A stretch of DNA of 10,611 nt, from contig JAAZCR010000080.1 of assembly GCA_012513195.1 (NCBI GenBank), positions 1 to 10,611 on the forward strand. Direction: 5' to 3'. This document shows positions 1-7,871 of the stretch, piece after piece. Every line of letters begins with the position of its first letter. The first letter of the stretch is position 1. The stretch comes from Bacilli bacterium. Lineage in GTDB: Bacteria; Bacillota_I; Bacilli_A; Haloplasmatales; Haloplasmataceae. The notes below the pieces were generated by a model. That model had not been told where the DNA came from, searched no databases, and was given only the letters and a program-made list of their open reading frames with translations. Position numbers and translations under genes: made by a program.

Positions 1-841
1 GGCTAGCGCTAATCGTTTATACGAATTATTTGAAGTACAAAGTGAAATCAAAAATAGCGCTAACCCTATAAAAGACGTGGAAATTAAAGGAAAAATTGAG
101 TTTCGTAATGTCACTTTCGCATATAAAGGACAAGAAGAACCAATTCTTAAAAATGTTTCTTTTAAGATTGATAGTGGACAGGTCCTTGGTATATTAGGAA
201 CGACAGGTAGTGGTAAGACCACCTTAATCAATTTAATTCCCCGGTTCTATGACGTTACCGAGGGAGAAATTTTAATAGACGACATCAATGTTAAAGATTA
301 TGATTTATATACCCTAAGAAGTCAAATTAGTACTGTTATGCAAAAAGCGTTGTTATTCGCAGGTACGATTGCTGATAACATCAAGTTTGGTAGGATGTCC
401 GCAACTGATGATGAAGTAGATAAAGCAAGTAAAGCTGCCGAAGCATATGAATTCATCGAAGGTTTCCCTGAAGGTTATGATACCATCCTTGGAGAAAGAG
501 GAATTAATCTTTCTGGAGGACAAAAACAACGTTTATCACTAGCACGCAGTTTACTAGTTAAACCTAAAATTCTCATCCTCGATGATTCTACCAGTGCAGT
601 AGATATGGCAACAGAACAACGTATTCTCAAAGCATTGCGACAAGATGTTACCGATTGTACGAAAATTATCATTGCGCAAAGAATACGATCAGTGCTTAGT
701 GCGGATAAAATTTTAATCTTAGAAGATGGTCGAGTAACGGGATATGGTACTCATGAAGAACTCCTAAAATCTAATAAGTTCTATCAAACGCTCTATAACC
801 AACAAATGGGAGGTAGTAACGATGAAAAACAAGCAGGATAA
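1..841 (+). CDS. ABC exporter half-transporter, degenerate-site subunit (5' end outside window)
   Basis: Nucleotide-binding half of an ABC exporter subunit that powers export from the membrane. The frame is open from base 2. The residues before the GTG at 77 (SANRLYELFEV) are the usual linker between the transmembrane domain and the ATPase, so that GTG is internal and the membrane domain lies off the left edge. Visible motifs are an A-loop Tyr in FAYKG, Walker A GTTGSGKTT (197-223), Q-loop Gln (341-343), a canonical LSGGQ (509-523) and Walker B LILDD. Two catalytic positions are altered: the Glu after Walker B is Asp (584-586) and the switch His is Gln (677-679, AQRIRS). Both are the hallmark of the degenerate subunit in heterodimeric exporters such as BmrC or TM287. 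It overlaps the next gene by 20 bases, which suggests coupled translation. The substrate cannot be told; drugs or lipids are the family norm. Confidence 0.93.
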   Translation, partial: ASANRLYELFEVQSEIKNSANPIKDVEIKGKIEFRNVTFAYKGQEEPILKNVSFKIDSGQVLGILGTTGSGKTTLINLIPRFYDVTEGEILIDDINVKDYDLYTLRSQISTVMQKALLFAGTIADNIKFGRMSATDDEVDKASKAAEAYEFIEGFPEGYDTILGERGINLSGGQKQRLSLARSLLVKPKILILDDSTSAVDMATEQRILKALRQDVTDCTKIIIAQRIRSVLSADKILILEDGRVTGYGTHEELLKSNKFYQTLYNQQMGGSNDEKQAG

Positions 842-2684
842 TAACCTACAACAAGAAAGGAAATCCCGTCTCGATTTATATAAACGCTCGACCTTCCGAA
901 AACGCAGCGAGAAACCCCAACAGGGATTAAAAACTACTTTAAGAGTTATTAAATACTTAAACTATGAGAAAAAAGTTATTATCGTAGTCATTATTTTAAT
1001 TCTATTATCCATCATATTCTCTTTAGGTGGCGAACAAGTAAAAAGGATTTTACTTGATGATTTCATCAAACAAGGTATTTCTGAAGGTTTTGCCTTATAT
1101 GTTCTCTACCTAGCCATTCTTTATCTATTAGAAATTATTACTACATATGGCTCATCTTTCTTAATGATTGGTATCACCCAACGCACCTTAAAAACGATGC
1201 GACGAAACATCTTCGTTAAACTTCAAAATCTCGCTGTTAGTTTCTTTGACCGTAATCGCGATGGTGATTTGATGACCCGCATCACCAGTGACGTTGATAA
1301 TATAAGTAGCACAATGACCCAATCATTCATTTCCTTTATTACCAGTACCATGACTCTCATACTTACCATTTCCGTTATGTTTTGGATGAGTTGGAAACTC
1401 TCGCTGATTGCTTGTGTAACCATCCCCATTCTATATATTGCAGCCAAAAAAGTAACTGACGTGTCAAGAAAACGTTTCAGACAAATGCGATATGAACGAG
1501 GTGCATTAAATGGTTTTGTCGCTGAACAAATCAATGGAGCGAAAGTAATTCAATCATTCTGTCAAGAACAGGAAATCATAAATGAGTTCAAAATAGAAAG
1601 CACAAGAGTTAAGAAAATCACAATTAATGCCCTTGCCTGGGGTAGTTTAATGATGCCAGTGGTTGGTTTCTTAAACCGTTTACGATACATCATCATTATC
1701 ACTGCTGGTGTGATTCTAGCTATTAATGGTGATCCTAGCGCTACAATTGGTACTATCGCAGTCTTCTTAACCCTTGCGGATCGGTTTGGTGGTCAAATTA
1801 ATAACTTGGCAAACCTCTATGTTGATATTCAGAATGCTTTATCGGGCGCAGAACGTATCTTTGAAATCATCGATGACCAAACCATCATTCGTGACAAAGA
1901 AAATGCATTTGAACTAACAAATGTTAGTGGGCATGTAGAATTAAGAAATGTCACCTTTGGTTATTTAGAAGATACAGTGGTTTTAAAAAATGTTTCAATA
2001 GACGCAAAACCAGGCATGAAAATCGCCCTTGTTGGTCATACTGGTGCTGGTAAAACCACCATTATCAATCTCATTACGCGTTTCTACGATGTGAATGAAG
2101 GCGAAATCCTAATTGATGGTATTAATATTAAAGATGTCACCCAAAAAAGCTTATTAGACCATATCGGTATCGTTCTACAAGATACCCACTTATTTAGCGA
2201 TACGATTATGGAAAATGTGCGCTTTGGTAAACTTGATGCCACCGATGAAGAAGTTATCCAGGCTTGTAAATTAGCCAAATGTCATGATTTCATCATGAAA
2301 CTCCCAGATAAATACAACACTCGCTTAACTCCTAATGGTTCTAATTTAAGCTATGGACAACGTCAGTTATTATCAATTGCGCGTACGATTTTAAAGAACC
2401 CTGATATTCTCATTTTAGATGAAGCTACTTCTTCTGTTGATACGATTACTGAAATGACCATTCAACAAGCCTTAAAAAATCTCATCAAAGACAAAACAAC
2501 CTTCATTATCGCCCATCGTTTATCAACTATTAGAGAGGCTGATTTAATCATCGTTTTAGAAAACGGTAAGATCATTGAACAAGGCACTCATGAAGAGTTA
2601 CTCGAACATAAAGGTATCTACTGGCGCTTACATAATGCGAAGGATGCGGATGCCTTAAAAGAATTTGATTTAATCAGTGCATAA
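822..2684 (+). CDS. ABC exporter half-transporter, catalytic subunit of the heterodimer
   Basis: A complete 620-residue half-transporter. A basic cytoplasmic N-terminus (about residues 1-50) is followed by a six-helix ABC-exporter membrane domain (about 52-305) and the ATPase (about 370-610). Motifs are A-loop Tyr381, Walker A GHTGAGKTT (405-413), Q453, Walker B ILILDE with catalytic Glu534, D-loop SSVD and switch His565. The signature is LSYGQ (509-513) instead of LSGGQ. This degeneracy complements the upstream partner: its altered Walker B/His site would face this LSYGQ, while this subunit's intact site would face the partner's LSGGQ, leaving one active ATP site. The layout resembles BmrD/TM288-type subunits. 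The ATG at 822 has GGGAGG at 808-813 with an 8-base spacer, inside the end of the upstream gene. Likely one operon ending at the terminator that follows. Substrate unknown. Confidence 0.95.
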   Translation: MKNKQDNNLQQERKSRLDLYKRSTFRKRSEKPQQGLKTTLRVIKYLNYEKKVIIVVIILILLSIIFSLGGEQVKRILLDDFIKQGISEGFALYVLYLAILYLLEIITTYGSSFLMIGITQRTLKTMRRNIFVKLQNLAVSFFDRNRDGDLMTRITSDVDNISSTMTQSFISFITSTMTLILTISVMFWMSWKLSLIACVTIPILYIAAKKVTDVSRKRFRQMRYERGALNGFVAEQINGAKVIQSFCQEQEIINEFKIESTRVKKITINALAWGSLMMPVVGFLNRLRYIIIITAGVILAINGDPSATIGTIAVFLTLADRFGGQINNLANLYVDIQNALSGAERIFEIIDDQTIIRDKENAFELTNVSGHVELRNVTFGYLEDTVVLKNVSIDAKPGMKIALVGHTGAGKTTIINLITRFYDVNEGEILIDGINIKDVTQKSLLDHIGIVLQDTHLFSDTIMENVRFGKLDATDEEVIQACKLAKCHDFIMKLPDKYNTRLTPNGSNLSYGQRQLLSIARTILKNPDILILDEATSSVDTITEMTIQQALKNLIKDKTTFIIAHRLSTIREADLIIVLENGKIIEQGTHEELLEHKGIYWRLHNAKDADALKEFDLISA

Positions 2685-2728
2685 AAAAAAATGAACACCA
2701 CATTTAACTTAAGTGGTGTTCATTTTTT
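2685..2728. terminator. Bidirectional intrinsic terminator between the ABC operon and glnS
   Basis: A perfect 11-bp stem (ATGAACACCAC at 2691-2701 with its complement at 2713-2723) encloses an 11-base loop. It is flanked by a run of A on the left and six T on the right, so it gives a U-tract in both directions. It starts right after the ABC stop codon and ends three bases before the glnS stop codon, so it can serve both convergent genes. Confidence 0.92.
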
Positions 2729-2731
2729 ATT

Positions 2732-4381
2732 TTATAATGGGAATGAACTCTTTAATGGTACGATACGATTGAATACAATCTTACCATCTTTTGTATCTTT
2801 TGGATCGACCATGAAGTAACCATGACGGAAGAATTGGAACCGATCGTATGGTTTAAGATTAGTTAACGCATTGGAAACATAACCTTGGCAGACAATTAAA
2901 CTATTAGGATTGAGTTTTTCCATAATTGGTAAATCTTTAGTTTCTTCGGTTTCAATTGTTAAGTGGTCATATAACCGTACTTCTACTGGGATATTATGTT
3001 TCGCATCAACCCAATGAATTGTACCCTTAACTTTTCTACCCGTAAAACCTGTACCAGATTTGGTTTGTGGATCATAAGTCGCATGAATTTCAATGATATT
3101 ACCATTTTCATCTTTTATTACATCGGTACATTTTATGAAATATGCATGGGCTAGTCTAACTTCATTTCCTGGATAAAGTCGATAGTATCCAGGAATAGGC
3201 TCTTCCATGAAGTCGTCTTGTTCAATGTATATTTCTCGTGAGAAAGGAATTTTTCTTACACCCATTTCTGGTACTTCTTTATTTACTGGTTCATCTAAAT
3301 ACTCTACTTGTCCTTCAGGATAGTTTGTGATTACGACTTTTAAGGGACGGAGAACCGCCATCGTTCTAGGCACTGTAAGTTTTAAGTCTTCTCTAATGTA
3401 ATGTTCTAATTGGGCATAACCGACAACCGCATTACTTTTGGATATACCTAAATCAAATACGAAGTTCTTTAATGCGGTAGGTGTATAACCTCTTCTTCTT
3501 AAGCCCCGAATCGTCGCAAGTCTTGGATCGTCCCAACCATCGACGATCTTTTCTTCAACTAATCTTCGTAAATTCCGTTTAGAGATAATGGTATTAGAAA
3601 TATATAACTTACCAAATTCAATTTGGGTAGGTTTATGAGGCATTTCACATTCTCTAACAAACCAATCATATAATGGACGATGATCTTCAAATTCTAACGA
3701 ACATAATGAATGAGTAATTCCTTCAATCGCATCTGATAAAGGATGCGCAAAATCATAAAGTGGATAAATGCACCATTTCGTTCCCGTGTTATGATGCGGT
3801 ACATAAGCAATCCGATATATTACAGGGTCACGCATGTTGAGGTTAGGACTTGCCATATCAATTTTTGCCCGTAATACTCGAGAACCTTCTGGGAATTCAC
3901 CATTCTTCATTCTTTCAAATAATTCAAGGTTTTCTTCGACACTCCGATTACGATAAGGTGAAGGAATGCCAGGTTCTGTCAATGTACCACGAGTACGGCT
4001 AACTTCTTCCGCACTTTGATCATCAACATATGCTAAACCTTTCTTAATTAGGAGGACAGCGCGATTATATAATTCATCAAAATAATCGCTCGCCCAAAAC
4101 ATGTTATCCCATTCATACCCTAACCACCGAATGTCTTCTTGAATAGCCTCGACATATTCAACATCTTCTTTGGTGGGGTTTGTATCATCAAAGCGTAAGT
4201 TTACTTTTCCTCCATACATCTTCGCGATTTCAAAGTCAATGGTAATAGCGCGAATATGTCCAATATGTAAATATCCATTGGGTTCGGGAGGAAAGCGAGT
4301 TACAACTTTATTATAGACGCCCTCTTCAAGATGCTTATCAATAGTTTGTGTTATAAAATTAGGTGCGTATGTCTTTTCCAA
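2732..4381 (-). CDS. glnS: Glutaminyl-tRNA synthetase
   Basis: Class I aminoacyl-tRNA synthetase that charges tRNA-Gln directly with glutamine in the cytoplasm. Numbering from the TTG start used here (549 residues), the Rossmann domain has [12 protein letters not shown] with HIGH at 39-42, then LRFDDTNP (62-69), the GlnRS-type [13 protein letters not shown] (209-221) followed by [10 protein letters not shown], and the KMSKS equivalent ISKRN (266-270). The rest matches the two C-terminal anticodon-binding beta-barrels. The YDF..SDA.EG.THSL signature favours GlnRS over GluRS. Length is close to the 554 residues of the E. coli enzyme. An in-frame ATG at 4394-4396 would add five residues, but it overlaps a strong GGAGGAG that sits 8 bases before the TTG at 4379-4381, so TTG is preferred. 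It has its own promoter just upstream. Confidence 0.96.
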   Translation of the reverse strand: MEKTYAPNFITQTIDKHLEEGVYNKVVTRFPPEPNGYLHIGHIRAITIDFEIAKMYGGKVNLRFDDTNPTKEDVEYVEAIQEDIRWLGYEWDNMFWASDYFDELYNRAVLLIKKGLAYVDDQSAEEVSRTRGTLTEPGIPSPYRNRSVEENLELFERMKNGEFPEGSRVLRAKIDMASPNLNMRDPVIYRIAYVPHHNTGTKWCIYPLYDFAHPLSDAIEGITHSLCSLEFEDHRPLYDWFVRECEMPHKPTQIEFGKLYISNTIISKRNLRRLVEEKIVDGWDDPRLATIRGLRRRGYTPTALKNFVFDLGISKSNAVVGYAQLEHYIREDLKLTVPRTMAVLRPLKVVITNYPEGQVEYLDEPVNKEVPEMGVRKIPFSREIYIEQDDFMEEPIPGYYRLYPGNEVRLAHAYFIKCTDVIKDENGNIIEIHATYDPQTKSGTGFTGRKVKGTIHWVDAKHNIPVEVRLYDHLTIETEETKDLPIMEKLNPNSLIVCQGYVSNALTNLKPYDRFQFFRHGYFMVDPKDTKDGKIVFNRIVPLKSSFPL

Positions 4382-4387
4382 GTCAAT

Positions 4388-4394
4388 CTCCTCC
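4388..4394 (-). promoter_or_regulatory. Ribosome binding site that decides the glnS start
   Basis: GGAGGAG on the minus strand, with GGAGG at 4394-4390 and an 8-base spacer to the TTG at 4381. The alternative ATG (4396-4394) overlaps this motif and has no good Shine-Dalgarno of its own. Given the predicted promoter, that ATG would also leave a leader of only about 15 bases. Confidence 0.72.
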
Positions 4395-4418
4395 ATTTAT
4401 TCTTGTCACACGTAGTTT

Positions 4419-4446
4419 ATTATAACATAATAAATTAATATTTAAA
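4419..4446 (-). promoter_or_regulatory. glnS promoter, extended -10
   Basis: On the minus strand a perfect TATAAT (4424-4419) is preceded by TG one base upstream (TGTTATAAT). A 4-of-6 -35 candidate, TTTAAA (4446-4441), lies at 16-base spacing. Predicted transcription start is near 4412, about 30 bases before the TTG start. It lies between the end of the B3/B4 gene and glnS, so glnS need not depend on read-through. Confidence 0.7.
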
Positions 4447-4455
4447 GATTTATAT

Positions 4456-5109
4456 TTAAATTATTTCAAAGTAAAAATCTTTAGCATCAGTGTAATTTTC
4501 ATACAGTTCTTTACAGAGTTTCAAATCTTTCTCTAACACTTCTTTACCATCAAAAGAAATGATAAAAAGTAGCACTTTTCGAGTATTATCAGTAATGGCT
4601 GTCCTTAAAGTATCGCTAGTGGGTGTACCAAAAGGACCTTCTCCATCGGTATAAACAGGGATGTTTTCAATATTGATTTCACCCCGTCCAATCCCTTCAT
4701 AAGGTTCGTCTTTACCTATACGAATGAGAACATCACCAACGATTTTTTCTTCATCTAATACAGCTACACTTCGCTGTGTTAAGATTGATAAGATATTCCC
4801 AATATCAACCACATCATTAATACGATATAAGTCATTATTCTTAACGATGCGCCGATATAATGACTCGACTGCTAGACGATATCTACTCGGATCTTTTCCT
4901 AACTTTTTATATCCATCTCGAGCTGACTTGATGTTAGGAATTTGTAACACATCACTTAATGTATATTTCTGTCGAATTTGAACCTGTAAATCATTGATTA
5001 ACTTATCAAGTTTGTCTGTTTTCTGTACGTTTACGGTAAAGGAAGTAACCCCAACTGAAAATGCCGGTAATTTAGTTCTTAGTTCTTCACTTATCACGAC
5101 TTTTTTCAT
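4456..5109 (-). CDS. Free-standing B3/B4-domain protein (PheRS beta editing-domain family)
   Basis: A 217-residue protein belonging to the stand-alone B3/B4 family (COG3382-like), which shares the fold of the editing domain in the beta subunit of phenylalanyl-tRNA synthetase. Seen here are the family blocks DGYKKLGKDPSRYR (65-78) running into VESLYRRI (81-88), an NDVVDIGN segment (98-105), and GEGPFGTPTSDTLRTAI (156-172). No signal peptide or membrane helix is apparent, so it is probably cytoplasmic. In PheRS this domain hydrolyses mischarged Tyr-tRNA-Phe; the role of the free-standing proteins is not established, and trans-editing or tRNA binding is inference. The ATG at 5109 has GGTGG (5119-5115) five bases upstream; a GTG at 5118 lies within that ribosome site and is rejected. 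It sits 60 to 75 bases upstream of glnS on the same strand, which fits a tRNA theme. No clear terminator separates the two. Confidence 0.88.
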   Translation of the reverse strand: MKKVVISEELRTKLPAFSVGVTSFTVNVQKTDKLDKLINDLQVQIRQKYTLSDVLQIPNIKSARDGYKKLGKDPSRYRLAVESLYRRIVKNNDLYRINDVVDIGNILSILTQRSVAVLDEEKIVGDVLIRIGKDEPYEGIGRGEINIENIPVYTDGEGPFGTPTSDTLRTAITDNTRKVLLFIISFDGKEVLEKDLKLCKELYENYTDAKDFYFEII

Positions 5110-5131
5110 TTTTACCACCTGTACTATTTAT

Positions 5132-5137
5132 ATTATC
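5132..5137 (-). promoter_or_regulatory. Possible -10 box for the B3/B4 gene
   Basis: GATAAT on the minus strand, one mismatch to TATAAT, about 22 bases before the ATG at 5109. I see no convincing -35 at 16-18 bases. It lies downstream of the hairpin that likely ends the preceding operon, so some promoter is expected here. Confidence 0.35.
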
Positions 5138-5160
5138 GCAGAACTAACAATTAATTCATT

Positions 5161-5203
5161 CATAAAAATAGGTGTTTCTTAAGCGAAATAGCCTACTTTT
5201 ATG
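5161..5203 (-). terminator. Likely terminator of the CvpA-like operon
   Basis: A long imperfect hairpin. CATAAAAATAGG (5161-5172) pairs with CCTACTTTTATG (5192-5203) with one mismatch, and an inner TTTC/GAAA stem (5175-5178 with 5185-5188) closes a six-base loop. On the minus strand the inner stem is followed by CCTATTTTTATG, a modest U-tract. It begins 13 bases beyond the stop of the upstream membrane-protein gene. GC content is low, so it is weaker than the other terminators here and could instead be a regulatory element. Confidence 0.5.
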
Positions 5204-5215
5204 AAAAGATAATAA

Positions 5216-6106
5216 TCAAATATAAAGTGTCGTATATTGGTAACCAATATATCCAGTTATCCCTATAATACCTACAATCAGTAATAAATGCAATAATAGT
5301 AACCAGAAATACGTTCTACGAAATTTAACATAACGTGTTTCAACATTTTTTGAATAGTTTTCTAATTTATTAATAATAGTATTAGGATCAAAGAGGTTTG
5401 TTATCTTATATTGTTTTTTATAACTATTTCTTCTACTTTTCAGTAAATGGGTGCGTAGTTTCTTTTGTTGCGTTTGAAAACTGTGTTTTATCTTTTTGAA
5501 CTCTTTCGAAATAAAACTTTCCGCATTCGCCCCCATATTTAGTAAAGTTTCAAAGTAATTCTTCAAAATCATTTTATATAAGATCAAAATCACCGTTAAA
5601 TATATTATACTAATCACGAGGTTATGATATAAAGGTATATCCATCATTTGATATAGAGATGTAAAATATTTAGCAAGATAAGGTATTGTTTCAAAAAAAC
5701 TCACTTTTCGGGTAATAACCATACCCAACGCACTAATAATAACAGCGATGTACGCAAAAGTGAAACGAATCTTCTTAATTTTTTTCCGATTGATTTTCGT
5801 AGTCTTTGCGAGCATCCTACTTTGTTCGTATTCAATCTGTTTAAGGAATTCCTTTTCCCAAAACTTAAGTAAGTCTTTAATAACTTTTTTCTTAAAACCA
5901 GCGGACTGTTTACGGTCCTTGAGAAAATCACCGAGAACCCAACTGTGTTTTAGTTTTTTATGATAAAACTGTACTTGTTCAATAGTTGTGACTTCGTAAT
6001 TAAGATTTTTCTCAAAATAGGGATTAAAATCAGTATATACTTTTAACTTCCGTTCAAATGCTTCTTTCATTAAAGGGTCTAGGTCAAGATTATTCTTCTT
6101 GAACAT
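5216..6106 (-). CDS. Unrecognised basic membrane protein, three predicted helices
   Basis: A 296-residue protein I cannot assign to a family. It has a charged, Lys-rich, probably helical N-terminal domain (about 1-112). Hydrophobic helices follow near 115-132 (FAYIAVIISALGMVI), 163-181 (LVISIIYLTVILILYKMIL) and 266-289 (a Leu/Ile/Gly-rich segment). Between the last two lies a very basic stretch (about 200-235, with KKLR and KSRRNSYKK), likely cytoplasmic and able to meet phospholipid or nucleic acid. There is no signal peptide and no catalytic motif I can name. The ATG at 6106 has GGAGG (6120-6116) nine bases upstream; the GTG at 6115 abuts that site and is rejected. The start lies inside the end of the upstream CvpA-like gene (17-base overlap), so the two are probably translated together and may act together. 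It stops with TGA. Confidence 0.8.
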   Translation of the reverse strand: MFKKNNLDLDPLMKEAFERKLKVYTDFNPYFEKNLNYEVTTIEQVQFYHKKLKHSWVLGDFLKDRKQSAGFKKKVIKDLLKFWEKEFLKQIEYEQSRMLAKTTKINRKKIKKIRFTFAYIAVIISALGMVITRKVSFFETIPYLAKYFTSLYQMMDIPLYHNLVISIIYLTVILILYKMILKNYFETLLNMGANAESFISKEFKKIKHSFQTQQKKLRTHLLKSRRNSYKKQYKITNLFDPNTIINKLENYSKNVETRYVKFRRTYFWLLLLHLLLIVGIIGITGYIGYQYTTLYI

Positions 6107-7802
6107 CTTCTTCACCCTCCTTACCTAAGACCATTAAGATGTCAGATACCTTAGGATGGTCGCCAAAATTATCTTGTAGATAATCGATTAACACATCGAC
6201 ACAGTCTGTTTCTACTTTACCATTAGCGATTAACTCTTGTAGATAAGCATCACGTCCATAATCGTTAATCGTAAAACTATAGATTAGTTCAATGATGAAA
6301 TCTTCATTAACGATTGTCTTATCTAAGGCCTGATTTAAACTACAGATTCTATCATCACATGTCTTATCTAATAAATTGCGGAAAGTTTGAGCTGTTAATA
6401 CTTTATCGTTACCATTCTCATCAGTTAGAATATATACAGGAAGCATAATACGTAAGAAAGTTTCATATACTGATTCATTATCCATAAGTTGCACATCACG
6501 GCTATCAAGGAATGCTAAGGTATCAATAATATACATCGCTACATAAGGATTACGTTCTAATGTAGGTAAGAAACTAATATCTTTGAGTGTTGCCGCAATT
6601 AACTTATATTTAAATGGTAAATCAACATTTAATTTTTCCATCAAAGGACCATAGAGATCTTGATATCTAATGACAAACTTTGCGATTACTTCAAGTTTTT
6701 CATTTAAACTATCATTATTTAATTGATATAACTCATAAAATAGTCCTTCGGAATCCTTCTTTTCATAATCTTGTTTTAATTTTAAAATGATATTTTCAAT
6801 GTTTTCATCGCTTAATAGATTATTACCTGACAATACCGCATTTAACCAGTTATTAACGACAAAATAAATCTTAATATGCTCATTAGCGCTGATTAATTTT
6901 GTTTTAAATGCTTCATCGGTGGTATCAGTGATTATTTCGTCAAAATCTTCATTAAACTTTTGAATCAACTCATCTGTAGTCAGCGAAGTAATATCTAGAT
7001 TTTTATTATTTATCCATAGAATGATACCTTTATATGGTAAGACATCTTCAAGCGTTTCATTTTCATAGGCATTTGAATTATTAATAAAACTAGTTAAACA
7101 AGGATATATGCCACTACTAGGTACTAATGAACATTCAGTCTGAGCTAATTGTTCATAGTTATTTAGTGTTTCAGGTAAGTTGCTTACAATATCATAGTAG
7201 TCTTTAATTTGATTTATATCGAGCACTTCAAAGAAAGTCGACACAGAAGTGGTGGCCGTTACTATTGGTTCAGCTGAGTTAACCATATTACCAATTTGGG
7301 TAAATGGTGGGGGGTATTTGATAATGATATTGGTACTTATATCATCCTTCGTCGCAAAATTAAGAAGATAAAATGGTAAGAATAGTAATGAGACGATGAC
7401 ATAACTTCTTAAGACGGCAATGATTGCGCCTAAGATATGACTTACTTTTCCTAGTTTATAATTAACTCGTTCTTGGGGGAGTTTCTTCTGAATAAACTTG
7501 ATAATTAACCCAAATATTAGATATGAACCAACAAAAACTATAAAAGTACATAACACCATAATAAAAGTATTTAAATATGGAATCTTCTGTAAAAATCCCA
7601 CTTTTCTGATGATATTATGTATAAACGAAAATTTATAAACCCAACGTGAAAGTGGTCCAGCAAAATAATAAACCACAATAAAGGGTACATAGATTTTAAT
7701 CAGTCTAATAAGTTCTACCGCAGCGCCAGTTATATATCCAATAATCATAAATGCCACTAATATCATGAAAATAATGATGTCAAAATCAAGGGTAAAATAC
7801 AC
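6090..7802 (-). CDS. CvpA-family membrane protein with large C-terminal extension
   Basis: A 570-residue protein. The first 150 residues look like a CvpA (colicin V production, PF02674-type) domain: helices near 6-25, 31-49, 78-104 and 122-148, including the IIGYITG segment that the family carries after helix 1. CvpA proteins are usually about 160-220 residues, so the roughly 420 residues after helix 4 are unusual. That part is soluble, acidic and mostly helical in appearance, and I recognise no domain in it. Its cysteines come mainly in close pairs (224/235 and 482/487, plus 534). With an acidic N-terminus outside and four helices, the C-terminal part would be outside too, so disulfides are possible; this topology is inferred. 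The GTG start at 7802 has a GGGGGG ribosome site (7814-7809) six bases away. Promoter immediately upstream. The function of CvpA-type proteins is poorly defined; envelope maintenance is a broad guess. Confidence 0.82.
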   Translation of the reverse strand: MYFTLDFDIIIFMILVAFMIIGYITGAAVELIRLIKIYVPFIVVYYFAGPLSRWVYKFSFIHNIIRKVGFLQKIPYLNTFIMVLCTFIVFVGSYLIFGLIIKFIQKKLPQERVNYKLGKVSHILGAIIAVLRSYVIVSLLFLPFYLLNFATKDDISTNIIIKYPPPFTQIGNMVNSAEPIVTATTSVSTFFEVLDINQIKDYYDIVSNLPETLNNYEQLAQTECSLVPSSGIYPCLTSFINNSNAYENETLEDVLPYKGIILWINNKNLDITSLTTDELIQKFNEDFDEIITDTTDEAFKTKLISANEHIKIYFVVNNWLNAVLSGNNLLSDENIENIILKLKQDYEKKDSEGLFYELYQLNNDSLNEKLEVIAKFVIRYQDLYGPLMEKLNVDLPFKYKLIAATLKDISFLPTLERNPYVAMYIIDTLAFLDSRDVQLMDNESVYETFLRIMLPVYILTDENGNDKVLTAQTFRNLLDKTCDDRICSLNQALDKTIVNEDFIIELIYSFTINDYGRDAYLQELIANGKVETDCVDVLIDYLQDNFGDHPKVSDILMVLGKEGEEDVQEE

Positions 7803-7840
7803 TTTAATCCCCCCATAAATACATCTAATTAATTACATAT

Positions 7841-7849
7841 ATTATACCA
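7841..7849 (-). promoter_or_regulatory. Promoter of the CvpA-like operon, extended -10
   Basis: On the minus strand TGGTATAAT (7849-7841) is a perfect extended -10, about 39 bases before the GTG start. The region 16-18 bases upstream is T-rich with no good -35 match, so the promoter probably relies on the TG extension. Confidence 0.68.
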
Positions 7850-7871
7850 AAGTAAAATAAAAGATAAAAGA

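Noticed and set aside
77..79. GTG as the start of a short, stand-alone ATPase gene
   Set aside because: The frame is open to the window edge and the upstream residues match the ABC exporter linker, so the gene is cut by the edge instead of starting here.
1223..1534. Minus-strand open frame inside the second ABC gene (and similar ones at 475-672 and 2084-2278)
   Set aside because: Antisense shadows of conserved ABC transporter sequence with no supporting signals.
5216..5218. TGA possibly read as tryptophan, extending the orphan membrane protein through the hairpin
   Set aside because: All clear tryptophans in the window use TGG, and no conserved gene has an in-frame TGA. The hairpin just downstream fits a terminator after a real stop.
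5701..5963. Overlapping open frames on both strands within the orphan membrane gene
   Set aside because: The 5216-6106 frame has a strong ribosome site, coupling to the upstream gene and membrane helices. The alternatives have none of these and no family resemblance.
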